Assembly: GCF_014268785.2 (NCBI RefSeq)
Contig: NZ_JABWRD020000001.1
Coordinates: forward strand, 1,253,001-1,317,000
From: Pseudomonas shirazensis
GTDB taxonomy: Bacteria > Pseudomonadota > Gammaproteobacteria > Pseudomonadales > Pseudomonadaceae
Reading direction: 5' to 3'
DNA: 64,000 nucleotides
Shown: one piece after another, positions 44,225 to 53,728 of the stretch
Position numbering within the stretch: the stretch's first letter is position 1
Layout: the number at the start of each line of letters is the position of its first letter
Position numbers and translations under genes: made by a program
Notes under the pieces: generated by a model
What the model was told of the DNA's origin: nothing
Seen by the model: the letters and a program-made list of their open reading frames with translations, nothing else
The model's database searches: none

Positions 44225-46813
44225 ATGTTCGGAAAATTGAGCTGGGACGCCATCCCCCTCGACGAGCCCATCATCATGTATACCCTCGCCGTGGTCGGTC
44301 TGATCGGCATTGGCGGGGTCGGTGCCATCACCTACAAGCGCAAATGGACGTACCTTTGGAAGGAGTGGTTCACTTCAGTCGATCACAAGCGCATCGGTGT
44401 GATGTACATCGTTGTCGCCCTGGTGATGTTGCTGCGCGGTTTCGCCGACGCGTTGATGATGCGCACGCAGCAAGCGATGGCATCGGATGGCTCACCCGGC
44501 TATCTACCGCCGGAACACTACGACCAGATTTTTACCGCCCATGGCGTGATCATGATTTTTTTCATGGCCATGCCGTTTGTGGTCGGCCTGATGAACATCG
44601 TGGTGCCGCTGCAGATCGGCGCGCGTGATGTGGCTTATCCGTTCCTCAACGCAGTGAGCTTCTGGCTGTTCGTCTCGGGCGCCTTGCTGGTGAATATCTC
44701 GCTCGGTATTGGTGAGTTCGCCCGCACCGGCTGGGTCGCCTACCCGCCGCTATCGGGCATCGGTTACAGCCCTGGGGTGGGGGTCGACTATTACATCTGG
44801 TCACTGCAAATATCCGGCATAGGCACTTTGCTGACGGGGCTGAACTTCTTCGTCACTGTTCTCAAAATGCGCACGACCGGCATGACACTGTTTCGCATGC
44901 CGGTATTCACCTGGACGGTGCTGTGTACGTCGATCCTGATTCTGGCAGCCTTCCCGATCCTTACCGCCACCTTGTTCATGCTTAGCCTGGACCGCTACTT
45001 GGGCATGCATTTCTTCACCAACGAGATGGGCGGCAACCCGATGATGTACATCAACCTCATCTGGGCCTGGGGTCACCCGGAGGTTTACATTCTGATTCTG
45101 CCAGCCTTCGGCATCTTCTCGGAAGTGGCGTCGACGTTTTCACGCAAGCGCCTGTTCGGCTACCACTCACTGGTGTGGGCGACCATCGTGATCACCGTGC
45201 TGTCGTTCATCGTCTGGGTGCACCACTTCTTCACCATGGGCGCAGGGCCGAACGTGAACGCCTTCTTCGGCATCATGACCATGATCATTGCCGTGCCCAC
45301 CGGGGTAAAAATCTTCACTTGGCTGTTTACCATGTACCGCGGTCGGGTCCGTTTTGAAACGCCGATGTTGTGGACCGTAGGTTTCATCGTCACCTTCAGC
45401 ATTGGCGGTATGACCGGTGTACTGCTGGCCGTGCCGGGCGCCGACTTCTTGCTGCACAACAGCCTGTTTCTGATTGCGCATTTCCATAACGTGATCATTG
45501 GGGGAGCAGTATTCGGTTACCTCTGCGGCCTCACCTACTGGTTCCCCAAGGCCTTTGGTTTCAAGCTCTATGACCCGCTGGGCCGCGCAGCGTTCTGGTG
45601 CTGGCTGGCCGGCTTCTACTTTGCCTTCATGCCCTCCTACTTCCTCGGTTTCATGGGCATGACCCGGCGCCTGAACCACTTCAACGTGCCGGAATGGCGC
45701 CCCTTCCTGTTACTGGAAATGGTTGGTGTGCTGATCATCCTCTGTGGCGTGGCCTGCCAGGTCATGCAACTGGTCGTGAGCATTCGCAAGCGCCACGAAA
45801 ACCGCGACCACACCGGTGACCCATGGGACGGACGCACACTGGAATGGGCTACCGCGTCGCCGCCGCCGTTCTACAACTTCGCCGAGCAGCCGGTGGTCCA
45901 CGGTATCGACGCGTACTGGGGAATGAAGGAGCGTGGCGTCAAGACATTGATCGAGGCGGATTTCCGCAAGATTCACATGCCCTGCAATACCAGCCTGGGC
46001 GTGGTGATCGGCGTGCTCAGCACTGTCCTGGGCTTCGCGTTGGTGTGGCACATCTGGTGGCTGGTGATTACCAGCCTGCTTGCCACAGTCGCAGTTTTGG
46101 TCGTACGTAGCTACGACCAGCATACCGAGTACTACGTCACGGCCGAGGAAGTCGAACGCGTAGAAACCGAACGGCGCCAACTGATGGCGGAGGCCAGAAC
46201 CATGTCGCATATCGTTCTGAATGAGTCTGTCCATCAGCAGGAGCACGGTTACGAGGATGCCGGCTCTCTGAGCCTGTTCGGCTTCTGGATTTACCTGATG
46301 ACCGACTGCATTTTGTTCGCCACCTTGTTCGCCACCTATGCCGTACTGGGCCAGGCGGTGGCCGGTGGTCCCAGCGCGGCGGACATCTTCGAACTGCCCT
46401 ACGTGCTTGCAGAAACCTTTCTATTGCTGTTCAGCAGCATTACGTATGGCTACGCCATGCTGGCCAACCATCGCAAAGACAAGCGTCGAGTGCTGCAGTG
46501 GCTGGGCATCACCTTTGTGCTAGGCCTGGGGTTCCTCGCCATGGAGATCAACGAGTTCCATCACTTGATCGCCGAAGGCTACGGCCCGCAACGCAGCGCA
46601 TTCCTCACCGGGTTCTTCACGCTGGTCGGTACCCACGGCCTGCATGTGCTGGTTGGCTTGGTGTGGATGGCCCTGCTGATGATTCAAGTGCAACAGCGCG
46701 GCCTGTGCTGCGTCAACTCCACACGGCTTAGCTGCCTGAGCCTGTTCTGGCACTTTCTCGACATCGTGTGGGTGTGTGTATTTACCGTCGTCTACCTGTT
46801 CGGGGTGATCTGA
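44225..46813 (+). CDS. cyoB: Fused cytochrome bo oxidase subunits I and III (CyoB-CyoC)
   Basis: The 862-aa frame is CyoB (residues 1-659) joined without a stop to CyoC (660-862); each part has the length of the normal separate subunit. CyoB shows the heme and copper ligands [20 protein letters not shown] (His-Tyr pair), WVHHFF and [11 protein letters not shown]. CyoC shows [28 protein letters not shown] and five helices. At the junction ATG 46202 still has GGAGG eight bases before it, so free CyoC might also be made. The operon is otherwise normal. A start by AAGGAG at the cyoA end is clear. Confidence 0.93.
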   Translation: MFGKLSWDAIPLDEPIIMYTLAVVGLIGIGGVGAITYKRKWTYLWKEWFTSVDHKRIGVMYIVVALVMLLRGFADALMMRTQQAMASDGSPGYLPPEHYDQIFTAHGVIMIFFMAMPFVVGLMNIVVPLQIGARDVAYPFLNAVSFWLFVSGALLVNISLGIGEFARTGWVAYPPLSGIGYSPGVGVDYYIWSLQISGIGTLLTGLNFFVTVLKMRTTGMTLFRMPVFTWTVLCTSILILAAFPILTATLFMLSLDRYLGMHFFTNEMGGNPMMYINLIWAWGHPEVYILILPAFGIFSEVASTFSRKRLFGYHSLVWATIVITVLSFIVWVHHFFTMGAGPNVNAFFGIMTMIIAVPTGVKIFTWLFTMYRGRVRFETPMLWTVGFIVTFSIGGMTGVLLAVPGADFLLHNSLFLIAHFHNVIIGGAVFGYLCGLTYWFPKAFGFKLYDPLGRAAFWCWLAGFYFAFMPSYFLGFMGMTRRLNHFNVPEWRPFLLLEMVGVLIILCGVACQVMQLVVSIRKRHENRDHTGDPWDGRTLEWATASPPPFYNFAEQPVVHGIDAYWGMKERGVKTLIEADFRKIHMPCNTSLGVVIGVLSTVLGFALVWHIWWLVITSLLATVAVLVVRSYDQHTEYYVTAEEVERVETERRQLMAEARTMSHIVLNESVHQQEHGYEDAGSLSLFGFWIYLMTDCILFATLFATYAVLGQAVAGGPSAADIFELPYVLAETFLLLFSSITYGYAMLANHRKDKRRVLQWLGITFVLGLGFLAMEINEFHHLIAEGYGPQRSAFLTGFFTLVGTHGLHVLVGLVWMALLMIQVQQRGLCCVNSTRLSCLSLFWHFLDIVWVCVFTVVYLFGVI

Positions 46814-47151
46814 TGAGCAGCGAAAGCCAGGTTCACAGCAGTGCCGGCGCCAGCCAATCCAGCCACAAGACCTACAACATTGGCTTCGTGCTGGCCGCAT
46901 TGTTGACGCTGATTCCGTTCGCACTGGCCCTGTATCCCAGCCTCTCGCGCAGTGTCACCTTCTTGCTGATATTGATCTGCGCAGTGATCCAGATCCTCGT
47001 GCACATGGTGTTCTTCCTGCACCTGACTACCGCCCGTGAGCAACGCTGGAGCTTGGTAGCCTTGGTGTTTACCGTCGTGATCATCGTGCTGCTGGTGGGG
47101 CTCTCGCTGTGGATCATGTACTACGTGCATTACAACATGCTGGGTTTGTGA
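46813..47151 (+). CDS. cyoD: Cytochrome bo ubiquinol oxidase subunit IV
   Basis: The 112-aa protein has three membrane helices (IGFVLAALLTLIPFALAL, FLLILICAVIQILVHMVFFLHL, VALVFTVVIIVLLVGLSLWIMY), the CyoD pattern. Its ATG overlaps the previous stop by one base (TGATG), so it is translationally coupled. No cyoE follows. Confidence 0.93.
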   Translation: MSSESQVHSSAGASQSSHKTYNIGFVLAALLTLIPFALALYPSLSRSVTFLLILICAVIQILVHMVFFLHLTTAREQRWSLVALVFTVVIIVLLVGLSLWIMYYVHYNMLGL

Positions 47152-47237
47152 AATCCGATCGACCTGCGGCGCCTCATTGACGTCCAAGCACATTGACCTG
47201 CTTATCAATCCAGGGCAACCAAGGAGGCTAACCGCCA

Positions 47238-48362
47238 ATGAATGATCGACTCATTGCATTGTTCACCGACACCACCGTATTCGGTATCTCCATTCTCAAT
47301 GTGCTTGTAGCACTGTGCGTGGCACTGCTTACGTTTCTGGTGGCCCGCGCTGCCATCAGTTTTCTGTTGCGTCGGGTCCGGCGCTGGTCCGAGCACGATG
47401 GCGCGTTGAGCCAGGTATTGGCCAAGGTATTGTCAGGCACCAGCAACTCTTTGCTGTTCCTCGCCTCGTTGTTGGTGGGCCTGAGCATGCTCGACCTGCC
47501 AGAGCGCTGGCTGACTCGGGTCAGCAGCCTGTGGTTCGTGGTTGCCGCCTTGCAGATCGGCCTGTGGGCCAACCGCGCCATTGGCCTGGGGTTGAGCCGC
47601 TATTTCGCCCGCCACAATGCCACCGGCCTGAACCAAGGCAGTGCGTTGGCCACCCTTTCGGCCTGGGGCGCGCGGGTGCTGCTATGGTCCGTGGTGCTGC
47701 TGGCAATGCTGTCGAACCTGGGGGTGAACATTACCGCCTTTGTCGCCAGTCTGGGCGTGGGCGGCATCGCGGTTGCCTTGGCCGTGCAAAACATCCTCGG
47801 CGATCTGTTCGCCTCGCTGTCGATTGCGGTGGACAAGCCCTTCGAAGTCGGGGACTTCATCGTCATCGGACCGCTGGCTGGCACCGTCGAACACGTTGGC
47901 CTTAAAACCACGCGCATCCGTAGCCTCGGTGGCGAGCAGATCGTGATGGCCAACGCCAGCATGATCAGCAGCACGATCCAGAACTACAAGCGCCTGCAAG
48001 AACGGCGGATCGTGTTTGAATTCGGCCTCTCTTATGACACGCCTACCGAGGCGGTGAAAAAAGCGCCGGCCATCGTGGAAGAAGCCATCAAAGACCAACA
48101 GCAGGTACGCTTCGACCGCGCACATCTGCGCGGCTTCGGCAAGGAAGCGCTGGAGTTCGAATGTGTCTATATCGTCAAGGACCCAGGCTACAACCTGTAC
48201 ATGGATATTCAGCAGGCCATCAATTTTCGGCTACTGGAGCGCTTCTCCACGGTAGGGGCCAAATTCGCCGTGCCGGTACGCGCAATCAAAGTCACCGCCT
48301 TGCCAGAGGAAGCCAACCGGCTGAGGGAAGGCCGTGAAGAGCGAGGCCTCAGAGGCGCTTGA
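47238..48362 (+). CDS. Mechanosensitive ion channel, MscS family
   Basis: The 374-aa protein has about four N-terminal membrane helices, then the pore helix and beta domain: GVGGIAVALAVQNILGDLFASLSIAVDKPFEVGDFIVIG, then GTVEHVGLKTTRIRS. This is the MscS core with the Gly/Ala-packed TM3 and the NxxD-type loop. AAGGAGG lies before the ATG. It protects against osmotic downshift, suiting the stress setting. Confidence 0.92.
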   Translation: MNDRLIALFTDTTVFGISILNVLVALCVALLTFLVARAAISFLLRRVRRWSEHDGALSQVLAKVLSGTSNSLLFLASLLVGLSMLDLPERWLTRVSSLWFVVAALQIGLWANRAIGLGLSRYFARHNATGLNQGSALATLSAWGARVLLWSVVLLAMLSNLGVNITAFVASLGVGGIAVALAVQNILGDLFASLSIAVDKPFEVGDFIVIGPLAGTVEHVGLKTTRIRSLGGEQIVMANASMISSTIQNYKRLQERRIVFEFGLSYDTPTEAVKKAPAIVEEAIKDQQQVRFDRAHLRGFGKEALEFECVYIVKDPGYNLYMDIQQAINFRLLERFSTVGAKFAVPVRAIKVTALPEEANRLREGREERGLRGA

Positions 48363-48373
48363 ACAAGGGCATG

Positions 48374-48392
48374 AGGGGGCATCTCGCCCCCT
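48374..48392 (+). terminator. GC-rich hairpin after mscS-type gene
   Basis: AGGGGGC and GCCCCCT pair around five bases, 11 bases after the stop, between convergent genes. No T-run. Confidence 0.45.
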
Positions 48393-48407
48393 TGCCCGCG
48401 GCCTGAT

Positions 48408-48626
48408 TCAAGGCTGTTGATAATGGCCGGGCGACGTGCCCGGTTCATGATCGTGTTTCTGCCGCTGCACTTGTACGTCCGTGAAAGAGGACGCTTCGTT
48501 GCGGTGCAAGCCTTGCAGGTACTCGCGGGCAGCCTCCCGGCTAAGGTCTTCTTCGTCGCTGCGAAATTCGCAAGTGCCGGGCTGGTTGTCGAGGATGTAG
48601 CTGATCAAATACAGGTACTTGGCCAT
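48408..48626 (-). CDS. Hypothetical small protein, 72 aa
   Basis: The protein (MAKYLYLISYILDNQPGTCE, AREYLQGLHRNEAS, FTDVQVQRQ) resembles in style the DUF6555-like small Pseudomonas proteins but I cannot name a family. GGAG nine bases before ATG 48626 supports this start over 48665. Its C-terminus is polar and histidine-rich. Confidence 0.6.
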   Translation of the reverse strand: MAKYLYLISYILDNQPGTCEFRSDEEDLSREAAREYLQGLHRNEASSFTDVQVQRQKHDHEPGTSPGHYQQP

Positions 48627-48814
48627 CGCTGGGTTCTCCGAGGCTTGCAGACGGGGACGACTCATTGGGTTGATTCAGGCTGGAGCGTTGGCGTTCAGCA
48701 TGGCTGACGACTGGCTATAATTTGATGCTTTGGGTGCCATCTGTCGTTTCAATCGATCATTACAGCACTGACGTTTTCCCAACTGTACCCATCACTGGAA
48801 GTGAGGTACTTGAA

Positions 48815-49324
48815 ATGACAACGGTACAAGACAATCTGCTGGACTGGCTGCGCGACGCACATGCCATGGAGCAACAGGCCGAGAGCATGCTCAAGGGCCA
48901 GGCCGAACGTCTCGAACATTATCCGGAGCTCAAGGGACGTATCGTTCAGCACATCGAAGAAACCCAAGGGCAACAACGCCTGCTGCTCGAATGCATCGAG
49001 CGATTGGGGGGCAGCACTTCGACGCTCAAAGACCTTGCCGGCAAGCTCATGGCGTTCGGCCAGGCTGTCGGTGGCATGGTCATGAGCGATGAAGTGGTCA
49101 AGGGCGCCATGTCTGGCTACGTATTCGAAAACATGGAGATCGCGTCGTACACGGTATTGATAGAGGCGGCCGAAGCGGCCGGTGACACCGCCACCGCGCA
49201 AGCCTGCAGGTCCATACTCAAGGAAGAAGAAGCGATGGCTCAGTGGCTCAAGGATCACCTGCCGGAAATTACCCGGGCGTTCCTGGCCCGGTCTGCCAAC
49301 CCGGACACCGAGGCCAAACGCTAG
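48815..49324 (+). CDS. Ferritin-like DUF892 (YciE/YciF) stress protein
   Basis: The 169-aa protein is a four-helix bundle with spaced metal-type residues (DAHAMEQQAESML, HIEETQGQQRLLLECIERLGG, MASYTVLIEAAEAAGD-like, ILKEEEAMAQWLKDHLPE). GAGG lies shortly before ATG 48815, which removes an unlikely leader. DUF892 proteins are induced by starvation or osmotic stress. The terminator at 49332 follows. Confidence 0.87.
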   Translation: MTTVQDNLLDWLRDAHAMEQQAESMLKGQAERLEHYPELKGRIVQHIEETQGQQRLLLECIERLGGSTSTLKDLAGKLMAFGQAVGGMVMSDEVVKGAMSGYVFENMEIASYTVLIEAAEAAGDTATAQACRSILKEEEAMAQWLKDHLPEITRAFLARSANPDTEAKR

Positions 49325-49331
49325 AATGAGG

Positions 49332-49363
49332 CCCGCAGCGGACACTTTCCGCTGCGGGTATTT
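49332..49363. terminator. Bidirectional terminator between DUF892 and catalase genes
   Basis: CCCGCAGCGG and CCGCTGCGGG form a perfect 10-bp stem around seven bases, followed on the plus strand by TATTTT. It is placed between two convergent stops. Confidence 0.82.
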
Positions 49364-50242
49364 TCAGGCCGGCTGGTCGCCGTTGACCTTGCCCAGTTCA
49401 GCGCCGGTCAAGGGTTGTGCTTCGGGATTGGATTGAGTTCTGACTTTCATGGCATCGGCAGCCGCAGCCGAAGCCTGGTCAAGCTGAACACTTGCCATGC
49501 CATCGCCGCCATCCACGGCAGGTTCGGGCTGGTCGACGTAATTCCAATCCGGTCCCTCGTTCCACGACCCCCGCACTTCTGCCCCATCAGACATATTGAA
49601 GTAGGTGCGGTTGAAGGCCGGATCACCGGGCAGCTTGCCCTGCGGGAAGTTCGGTTGAATCGAGTGCAGGGCCTTTTCGAACGACATCTGGTGGGCGATT
49701 TCCCGGCTCATCAAAAAGCCGAGGGCATCCTTGATACCGGGGTCATCAGTGACATTGATCAGTCGCTCGTAAACTATCTTCGCCCTGGCCTCGGCGGCAA
49801 TGTTCGAACGCAGGTCGGCAGTAGGTTCGCCGATGGTGTCGATGTAGGCGGCAGTCCAAGGGATGCCGCCAGAGTTCACCAGGGCCGCACCACCGCCATA
49901 CAGCAAGCTGGTGATATGCGAGTCGTTGCCGGCGCCGGTCAGCGAGCGATACAGCTCACCTTCCGCTTCAACCCCCTCGGCCAGGCGCCCCTTGGCCCCC
50001 TTGTTGAGCATGACCACGATCGAGCCAATAATCTCCAAGTGGCTCAACTCTTCCGTGGCAATGTCGAACAGCATGTCCTTGCGCCCTGGGTCGTCCTCCG
50101 TCACCGCCTGGGTGAAATAGCGCATGGCCGCAGCCAGTTCGCCCTGCGGGCCACCGAATTGTTCCAGCAGCAGGTTGGCCAGACCAGGGTTGGGCTCGGC
50201 GACCCGCACGGTATATTGCAATCGCTTGTTGTGCATGAACAT
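49364..50242 (-). CDS. Manganese catalase (dimanganese)
   Basis: The 292-aa protein has the dimanganese four-helix core: QGELAAAMRYFTQA, DIATEELSHLEIIGSIV, NIAAEARAKIVYERLI and REIAHQMSFEKAL supply the Glu/His ligands. It degrades hydrogen peroxide without heme. ATG 50242 (MFMHNKRLQ) has GAGG upstream and is preferred over 50257. The C-terminus (about 235-292) is a polar tail. Confidence 0.92.
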   Translation of the reverse strand: MFMHNKRLQYTVRVAEPNPGLANLLLEQFGGPQGELAAAMRYFTQAVTEDDPGRKDMLFDIATEELSHLEIIGSIVVMLNKGAKGRLAEGVEAEGELYRSLTGAGNDSHITSLLYGGGAALVNSGGIPWTAAYIDTIGEPTADLRSNIAAEARAKIVYERLINVTDDPGIKDALGFLMSREIAHQMSFEKALHSIQPNFPQGKLPGDPAFNRTYFNMSDGAEVRGSWNEGPDWNYVDQPEPAVDGGDGMASVQLDQASAAAADAMKVRTQSNPEAQPLTGAELGKVNGDQPA

Positions 50243-50264
50243 TGGCAAAATCCTCATCAGCTCG

Positions 50265-50288
50265 CCGGGGCGGCCAGAGCCGCCCCGG
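50265..50288 (-). terminator. GC-rich hairpin after the first KGG gene
   Basis: CCGGGGCGG and CCGCCCCGG pair around six bases, 15 bases beyond the KGG stop on the minus strand and before the catalase start. No T-run. Confidence 0.5.
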
Positions 50289-50303
50289 TCGATTCAACGG
50301 TGA

Positions 50304-50726
50304 TCAGCGATCATCATCGCTCTTGCGCCCGCCGCCATGGCTGTGCTGGCCGCCTTTGCGGCCTGCCTCCGAGGCTTTTTCCCGGTCGTTGGCAAAGTTG
50401 CCACCAGAGGCCTGGCCACCTTTCTGGCCTGCTTCGGAGGCACGCTCAGGGTCGTTCTTGAAGTTGCCGCCTGATGCTTGACCACCTTTGTGACCCGCTT
50501 CGGACGCACGTTCAGGATCGTTCTTGAAATTGCCGCCCGACATTTGGCCACCTTTATGACCTGCTTCGGATGCACGCTCAGGATCGTTCTTGAAATTGCC
50601 GCCCGACATCTGGCCACCTTTATGACCTGCTTCGGATGCTTTCTCCCGATCATTGGCAAAGTTGCCTGGGTTGGTGTTGGCGTTGCCGCCCTGGTTGTTA
50701 CGGTCATTGTCTTGGTTGTTAGCCAT
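50304..50726 (-). CDS. KGG-repeat general stress protein, five repeats (YciG/GsiB-like)
   Basis: The 140-aa hydrophilic protein carries five repeats of about 22 residues, each GGNFxNDxExASEAGxKGG plus QxS, and ends GRKSDDDR. KGG proteins are disordered and accumulate in stationary phase or osmotic stress. The repeats are nearly identical in DNA too (about 66 bp), so their number may vary. GAGGTG precedes the ATG; the leader resembles that of the gene at 53729. Confidence 0.9.
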   Translation of the reverse strand: MANNQDNDRNNQGGNANTNPGNFANDREKASEAGHKGGQMSGGNFKNDPERASEAGHKGGQMSGGNFKNDPERASEAGHKGGQASGGNFKNDPERASEAGQKGGQASGGNFANDREKASEAGRKGGQHSHGGGRKSDDDR

Positions 50727-50748
50727 GATCTTTCACCTCATGTTGTTT

Positions 50749-50768
50749 AACACAGGATGTTCTGTGTT
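50749..50768 (-). promoter_or_regulatory. Leader hairpin of the first KGG gene
   Basis: AACACAG and CTGTGTT are perfect arms around six bases, 22 bases before the ATG. The same element and the same ACATGAGGTGAAAGATCATG start context precede the second KGG gene. Confidence 0.65.
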
Positions 50769-50879
50769 CACTAATGACCTGCAGCAACGGCTTGAAGGTG
50801 AAAGAAATTGTGCGATCCCTGACGAAACGCTCGAAGATATTGGGCACAAAACATTCGGGCAAGATAAGCCGTAGCTTCA

Positions 50880-51160
50880 TTAATCAGTGCATCGGGGCAT
50901 TTCAGCTCTCGGCTGTCGAGCGAGCATGAGCCGTATCAGGGTGTCGATGTCGACCGGTTTGCTGAGCAGGAAACCTTGCACTTCATGCACTCGCACTCTT
51001 GCCTAAGGATTGAACGAAACGTTTGTCGAACTGAATGCTGTCCAACGGCTAGGTTCAGATAGCCCAGCGAAGAGTAACCGGTGCCGAAGTCATTCATGTG
51101 CAACCGAACGCCCGATTCCTTCAGTGCGTCCATCGACCATGGCGTAGCGGCTGCCGTCAT
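50880..51160 (-). pseudogene. EAL-domain (c-di-GMP phosphodiesterase) remnant
   Basis: The minus strand encodes ALKESGVRLHMNDFGTGYSSLGYLNL, the EAL motif DDFGTGYSSL with D to N, then loses frame. The C-terminal end continues in another frame as VHEVQGFLLSKPVDIDTLIR. The N-terminal parts are missing. It is clearly decayed. Confidence 0.75.
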
Positions 51161-51365
51161 TCATCGAGTACGAACACGCCGTCAGCGGTAAACAGCGTGG
51201 GGCCTACGTTGTCTTCATCAAAAGCCCACTGCACACGTTTGATCAAGTGACCCGGCAATCCGGTAGAGAGACACCAACCCGACGATCAGTACCACCATCA
51301 ACAGGCCGGTAAACACTACGATCAGTTGCCGGACCTCGGCAAGGGTTGAATTGCCGAACAATCAG
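51161..51365 (-). pseudogene. Decayed membrane-protein fragment
   Basis: The minus strand reads LAEVRQLIVVFTGLLMVVLIVGLVSLYRIAG, a plausible membrane helix, then continues after a frame change as LIKRVQWAFDEDNVGPTLF. The parts appear to be pieces of one lost gene; I cannot name it. Confidence 0.35.
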
Positions 51366-51429
51366 ATGGAACAGCCAGAGCATGACGGCTGCCTAATGGA
51401 AGGCAAACCTACTGCACAGGAGCCACCCC

Positions 51430-51573
51430 ATGGAAGCCCCCAACGAACACGACCCGTATATCGATGATGTCCCTCAGAACCCAGGTGAACCCGCGCCCAA
51501 ACCTGACCCTGGCCAACAGGCTCCCGATTGGCCTGACGATCAGGTGCCACCCGAAGAGCAGTCCGATGGCTGA
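51430..51573 (+). CDS. Small proline-rich acidic protein, 47 aa
   Basis: MEAPNEHDPYIDDVPQNPGE opens a 47-aa frame rich in P, D and E. CAGGAG stands seven bases before the ATG. It lies 56 bases upstream of the SDR start at 51630. Composition recalls small stress-region proteins of Pseudomonas; function unknown. Confidence 0.6.
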   Translation: MEAPNEHDPYIDDVPQNPGEPAPKPDPGQQAPDWPDDQVPPEEQSDG

Positions 51574-51629
51574 TGCGCCTGGGCAATGCCCACGCCATAA
51601 CCCATTGAAACCAGGCAGAGGTGTCAGCC

Positions 51630-52961
51630 ATGATCGATAAAGCAACGGGTATGAAGCCAGGAGAACGCTATTGCGTCGAGAACGTTGCACGTGCGCATCA
51701 ATTTGCAGGCTTTTTTCTGGACGGTAAATATTATCTGGGGCCCGAGCTGCTGAGCGCCGTTGGCTGGCTCGACGGGCAGCGGTTTATCTATGACAGCCTG
51801 AATGCCGAGGGCGAACCGGTTTTCCCCGATCGGGTTGCCGGTCGCATTGAAAACCTCACGTTGAAGCTGGTCGACGGGACGTCACTCGAACTGACGCGAA
51901 TCGAGGCTGATATGTCTGCTTCCAGTGTGGACGATGAATTGCCGGAGGCTGATCAGCCCTTGAGCGAGCCAAACGGCAAAACGTTCACAGGACCACTGCG
52001 TGGCAAAGTGGTGGTTATCACCGGTGCATCCAGTGGCATTGGCCGCGCTGCAGCGCATGCGTTTGCCTGCAAAGGCGCACGCCTGGTCCTCGCTGCACGC
52101 GATGAGAACGCCCTGTTCGAAGTACTCGATGAATGCACCGAGTGCGGTACCGATGCCGTTGCGGTGAGCACTGACGTTACCCGAAGCGCGGATATGCAAG
52201 CGTTGGCAGCGCGCGCCGCCGAATTCGGCAAAGGCCGCATCGATATATGGATCAACAATGCAGGCGTGGGTGCCGTGGGGCGTTTCGACCAAACACCCCT
52301 TGAAGCCCACGAGCAAGTGATTCAGACCGATCTGATCGGCTACTTGCGCGGCGCCTATGTAGCCTTGCCTTACTTCAAGGCGCAGCGAAGCGGCATCTTG
52401 ATCAATACCTTGTCGCTGGGAAGCTGGGTCGCTCAACCCTATGCGGCTGCGTATTCCGCCAGCAAGTTTGGCTTGCGCGGCCTGACCGAAGCCCTGCGCG
52501 GCGAGCTCGCCGAGTTTGCAGATATTCATGTCTGCGATATCTATCCCGCCGTGATGGATACCCCGGGGTTTCGTGACGGTGGCAACTACATCGGGCATGC
52601 ACTCAAGCCGCCAGGGCCAATCTATGACCCCGAGCGCGTAGCCAAGGCAATGGTGAACTGTGCGATCACACCGAGGGCTTCCACGACGGTGGGAAGCGCA
52701 GCCCGCGTAGCGCACCTGGCCAGCTATATCGTTCCACGGCTTGGCCACATGGCAGGCTGGCTGGCGCGTCTCGGATTGAGCCACAGCCCCGCCGTCAGCG
52801 TTTCATCGGGAAACCTGTTCGCCCCGCCAAGCGGCGAGCGCCAGGTACATGGCGGATGGCGTGAAGGCCAGCAAAAAGTCCCCCTATTAGTGGGTGTCGC
52901 CGTGTCGTTGCTGGTGGGCGCCTGCGCCTACGCGGTGCTGCGCAACCGCACTGAAAGATAA
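51630..52961 (+). CDS. SDR oxidoreductase with extra N-terminal domain and C-terminal membrane anchor
   Basis: The 443-aa protein joins a roughly 95-residue N-terminal domain (MIDKATGMKPGERYCVENVA) to an SDR (about 125-360) with TGASSGIGRAAA, NNAGVG and YSASKFG, and ends in a membrane helix (VPLLVGVAVSLLVGACAYAVL). The N-terminal domain matches the 38-aa frame at 40405. AGAGG eight bases upstream favours ATG 51630 over GTG 51621. An acidic linker (about 95-118) joins the parts, so this looks like a fusion of two stress-region genes. Confidence 0.85.
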   Translation: MIDKATGMKPGERYCVENVARAHQFAGFFLDGKYYLGPELLSAVGWLDGQRFIYDSLNAEGEPVFPDRVAGRIENLTLKLVDGTSLELTRIEADMSASSVDDELPEADQPLSEPNGKTFTGPLRGKVVVITGASSGIGRAAAHAFACKGARLVLAARDENALFEVLDECTECGTDAVAVSTDVTRSADMQALAARAAEFGKGRIDIWINNAGVGAVGRFDQTPLEAHEQVIQTDLIGYLRGAYVALPYFKAQRSGILINTLSLGSWVAQPYAAAYSASKFGLRGLTEALRGELAEFADIHVCDIYPAVMDTPGFRDGGNYIGHALKPPGPIYDPERVAKAMVNCAITPRASTTVGSAARVAHLASYIVPRLGHMAGWLARLGLSHSPAVSVSSGNLFAPPSGERQVHGGWREGQQKVPLLVGVAVSLLVGACAYAVLRNRTER

Positions 52962-53100
52962 CGCCCGTTGTTCATCACGCAACGGGTGGGAGCACGGCAA
53001 TATCATTCAGCTCACGGACCCGACCGGCCAGCATGTGCATAGCCCTGCAGCGTCCCCGACGCCAAACGATGCCAACAGCCGCTCAAGTCCTTGAGCCGTG

Positions 53101-53490
53101 TCAGGCGATCAGTGCGGGTAGCTCGCGTGCCAGCAGTGCGGCAGCAGCGGGCTTGAGCAGTGACGGTGCCAATTTTTCGCGCTGTACCCACTTACACGCC
53201 ACGATCTCGTTTTGCGGCACAGGGTGGTCTCGCTCATCGATCTGCATCGTGAAGATGTGATGAACAATATCGCCCGCACGAAGGGTACACAGCGGGACCA
53301 AGCGCTCACGGCAAATGCCTGTTTCCTCTTGGAGTTCGCGAATGGCCGCATTCAACGGGGCCTCGTGCGGCTTGACGCCGCCCCCTGGAAAATTCCATTT
53401 GCGCGATTTGCGGCGCACCAGCAACACCCTGGCCCCGCGAAAGCACAACACTGTTGCTCTTGACCTGAGCTTGCCTGGCTTGGACATGCC
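53101..53490 (-). CDS. Nudix hydrolase
   Basis: The 129-aa protein has a complete Nudix box, GGGVKPHEAPLNAAIRELQE plus ETGI, near residues 35-58. It would hydrolyse a nucleoside diphosphate derivative; the substrate is unknown. GGAGG lies five bases before ATG 53490, favoured over 53505. Confidence 0.9.
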   Translation of the reverse strand, partial: GMSKPGKLRSRATVLCFRGARVLLVRRKSRKWNFPGGGVKPHEAPLNAAIRELQEETGICRERLVPLCTLRAGDIVHHIFTMQIDERDHPVPQNEIVACKWVQREKLAPSLLKPAAAALLARELPALIA

Positions 53491-53689
53491 CACCTCCTTC
53501 ACCAATCTATATGACGGTGGACTGGTTCCCTACAGCTCAGGTTCAAGTCAAAAGCGTGTTGACGTTGCCTAATACCTTGATGCCAAAGCATTTGAGCGCC
53601 ATAGATTGCCGACTTTATCTTTAGTGCAACTCATCGGCAAATGTCCACATCACCCGAGACAATCGCGCCGCGCCTACCGTCCTAGTTGA

Positions 53690-53707
53690 ACACAGACTTT
53701 CCTGTGT
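53690..53707 (+). promoter_or_regulatory. Leader hairpin of the second KGG gene
   Basis: ACACAG and CTGTGT pair around six bases, 21 bases before the ATG, in the same position and context as at 50749-50768. Confidence 0.65.
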
Positions 53708-53728
53708 GCTGACATGAGGTGAAAGATC

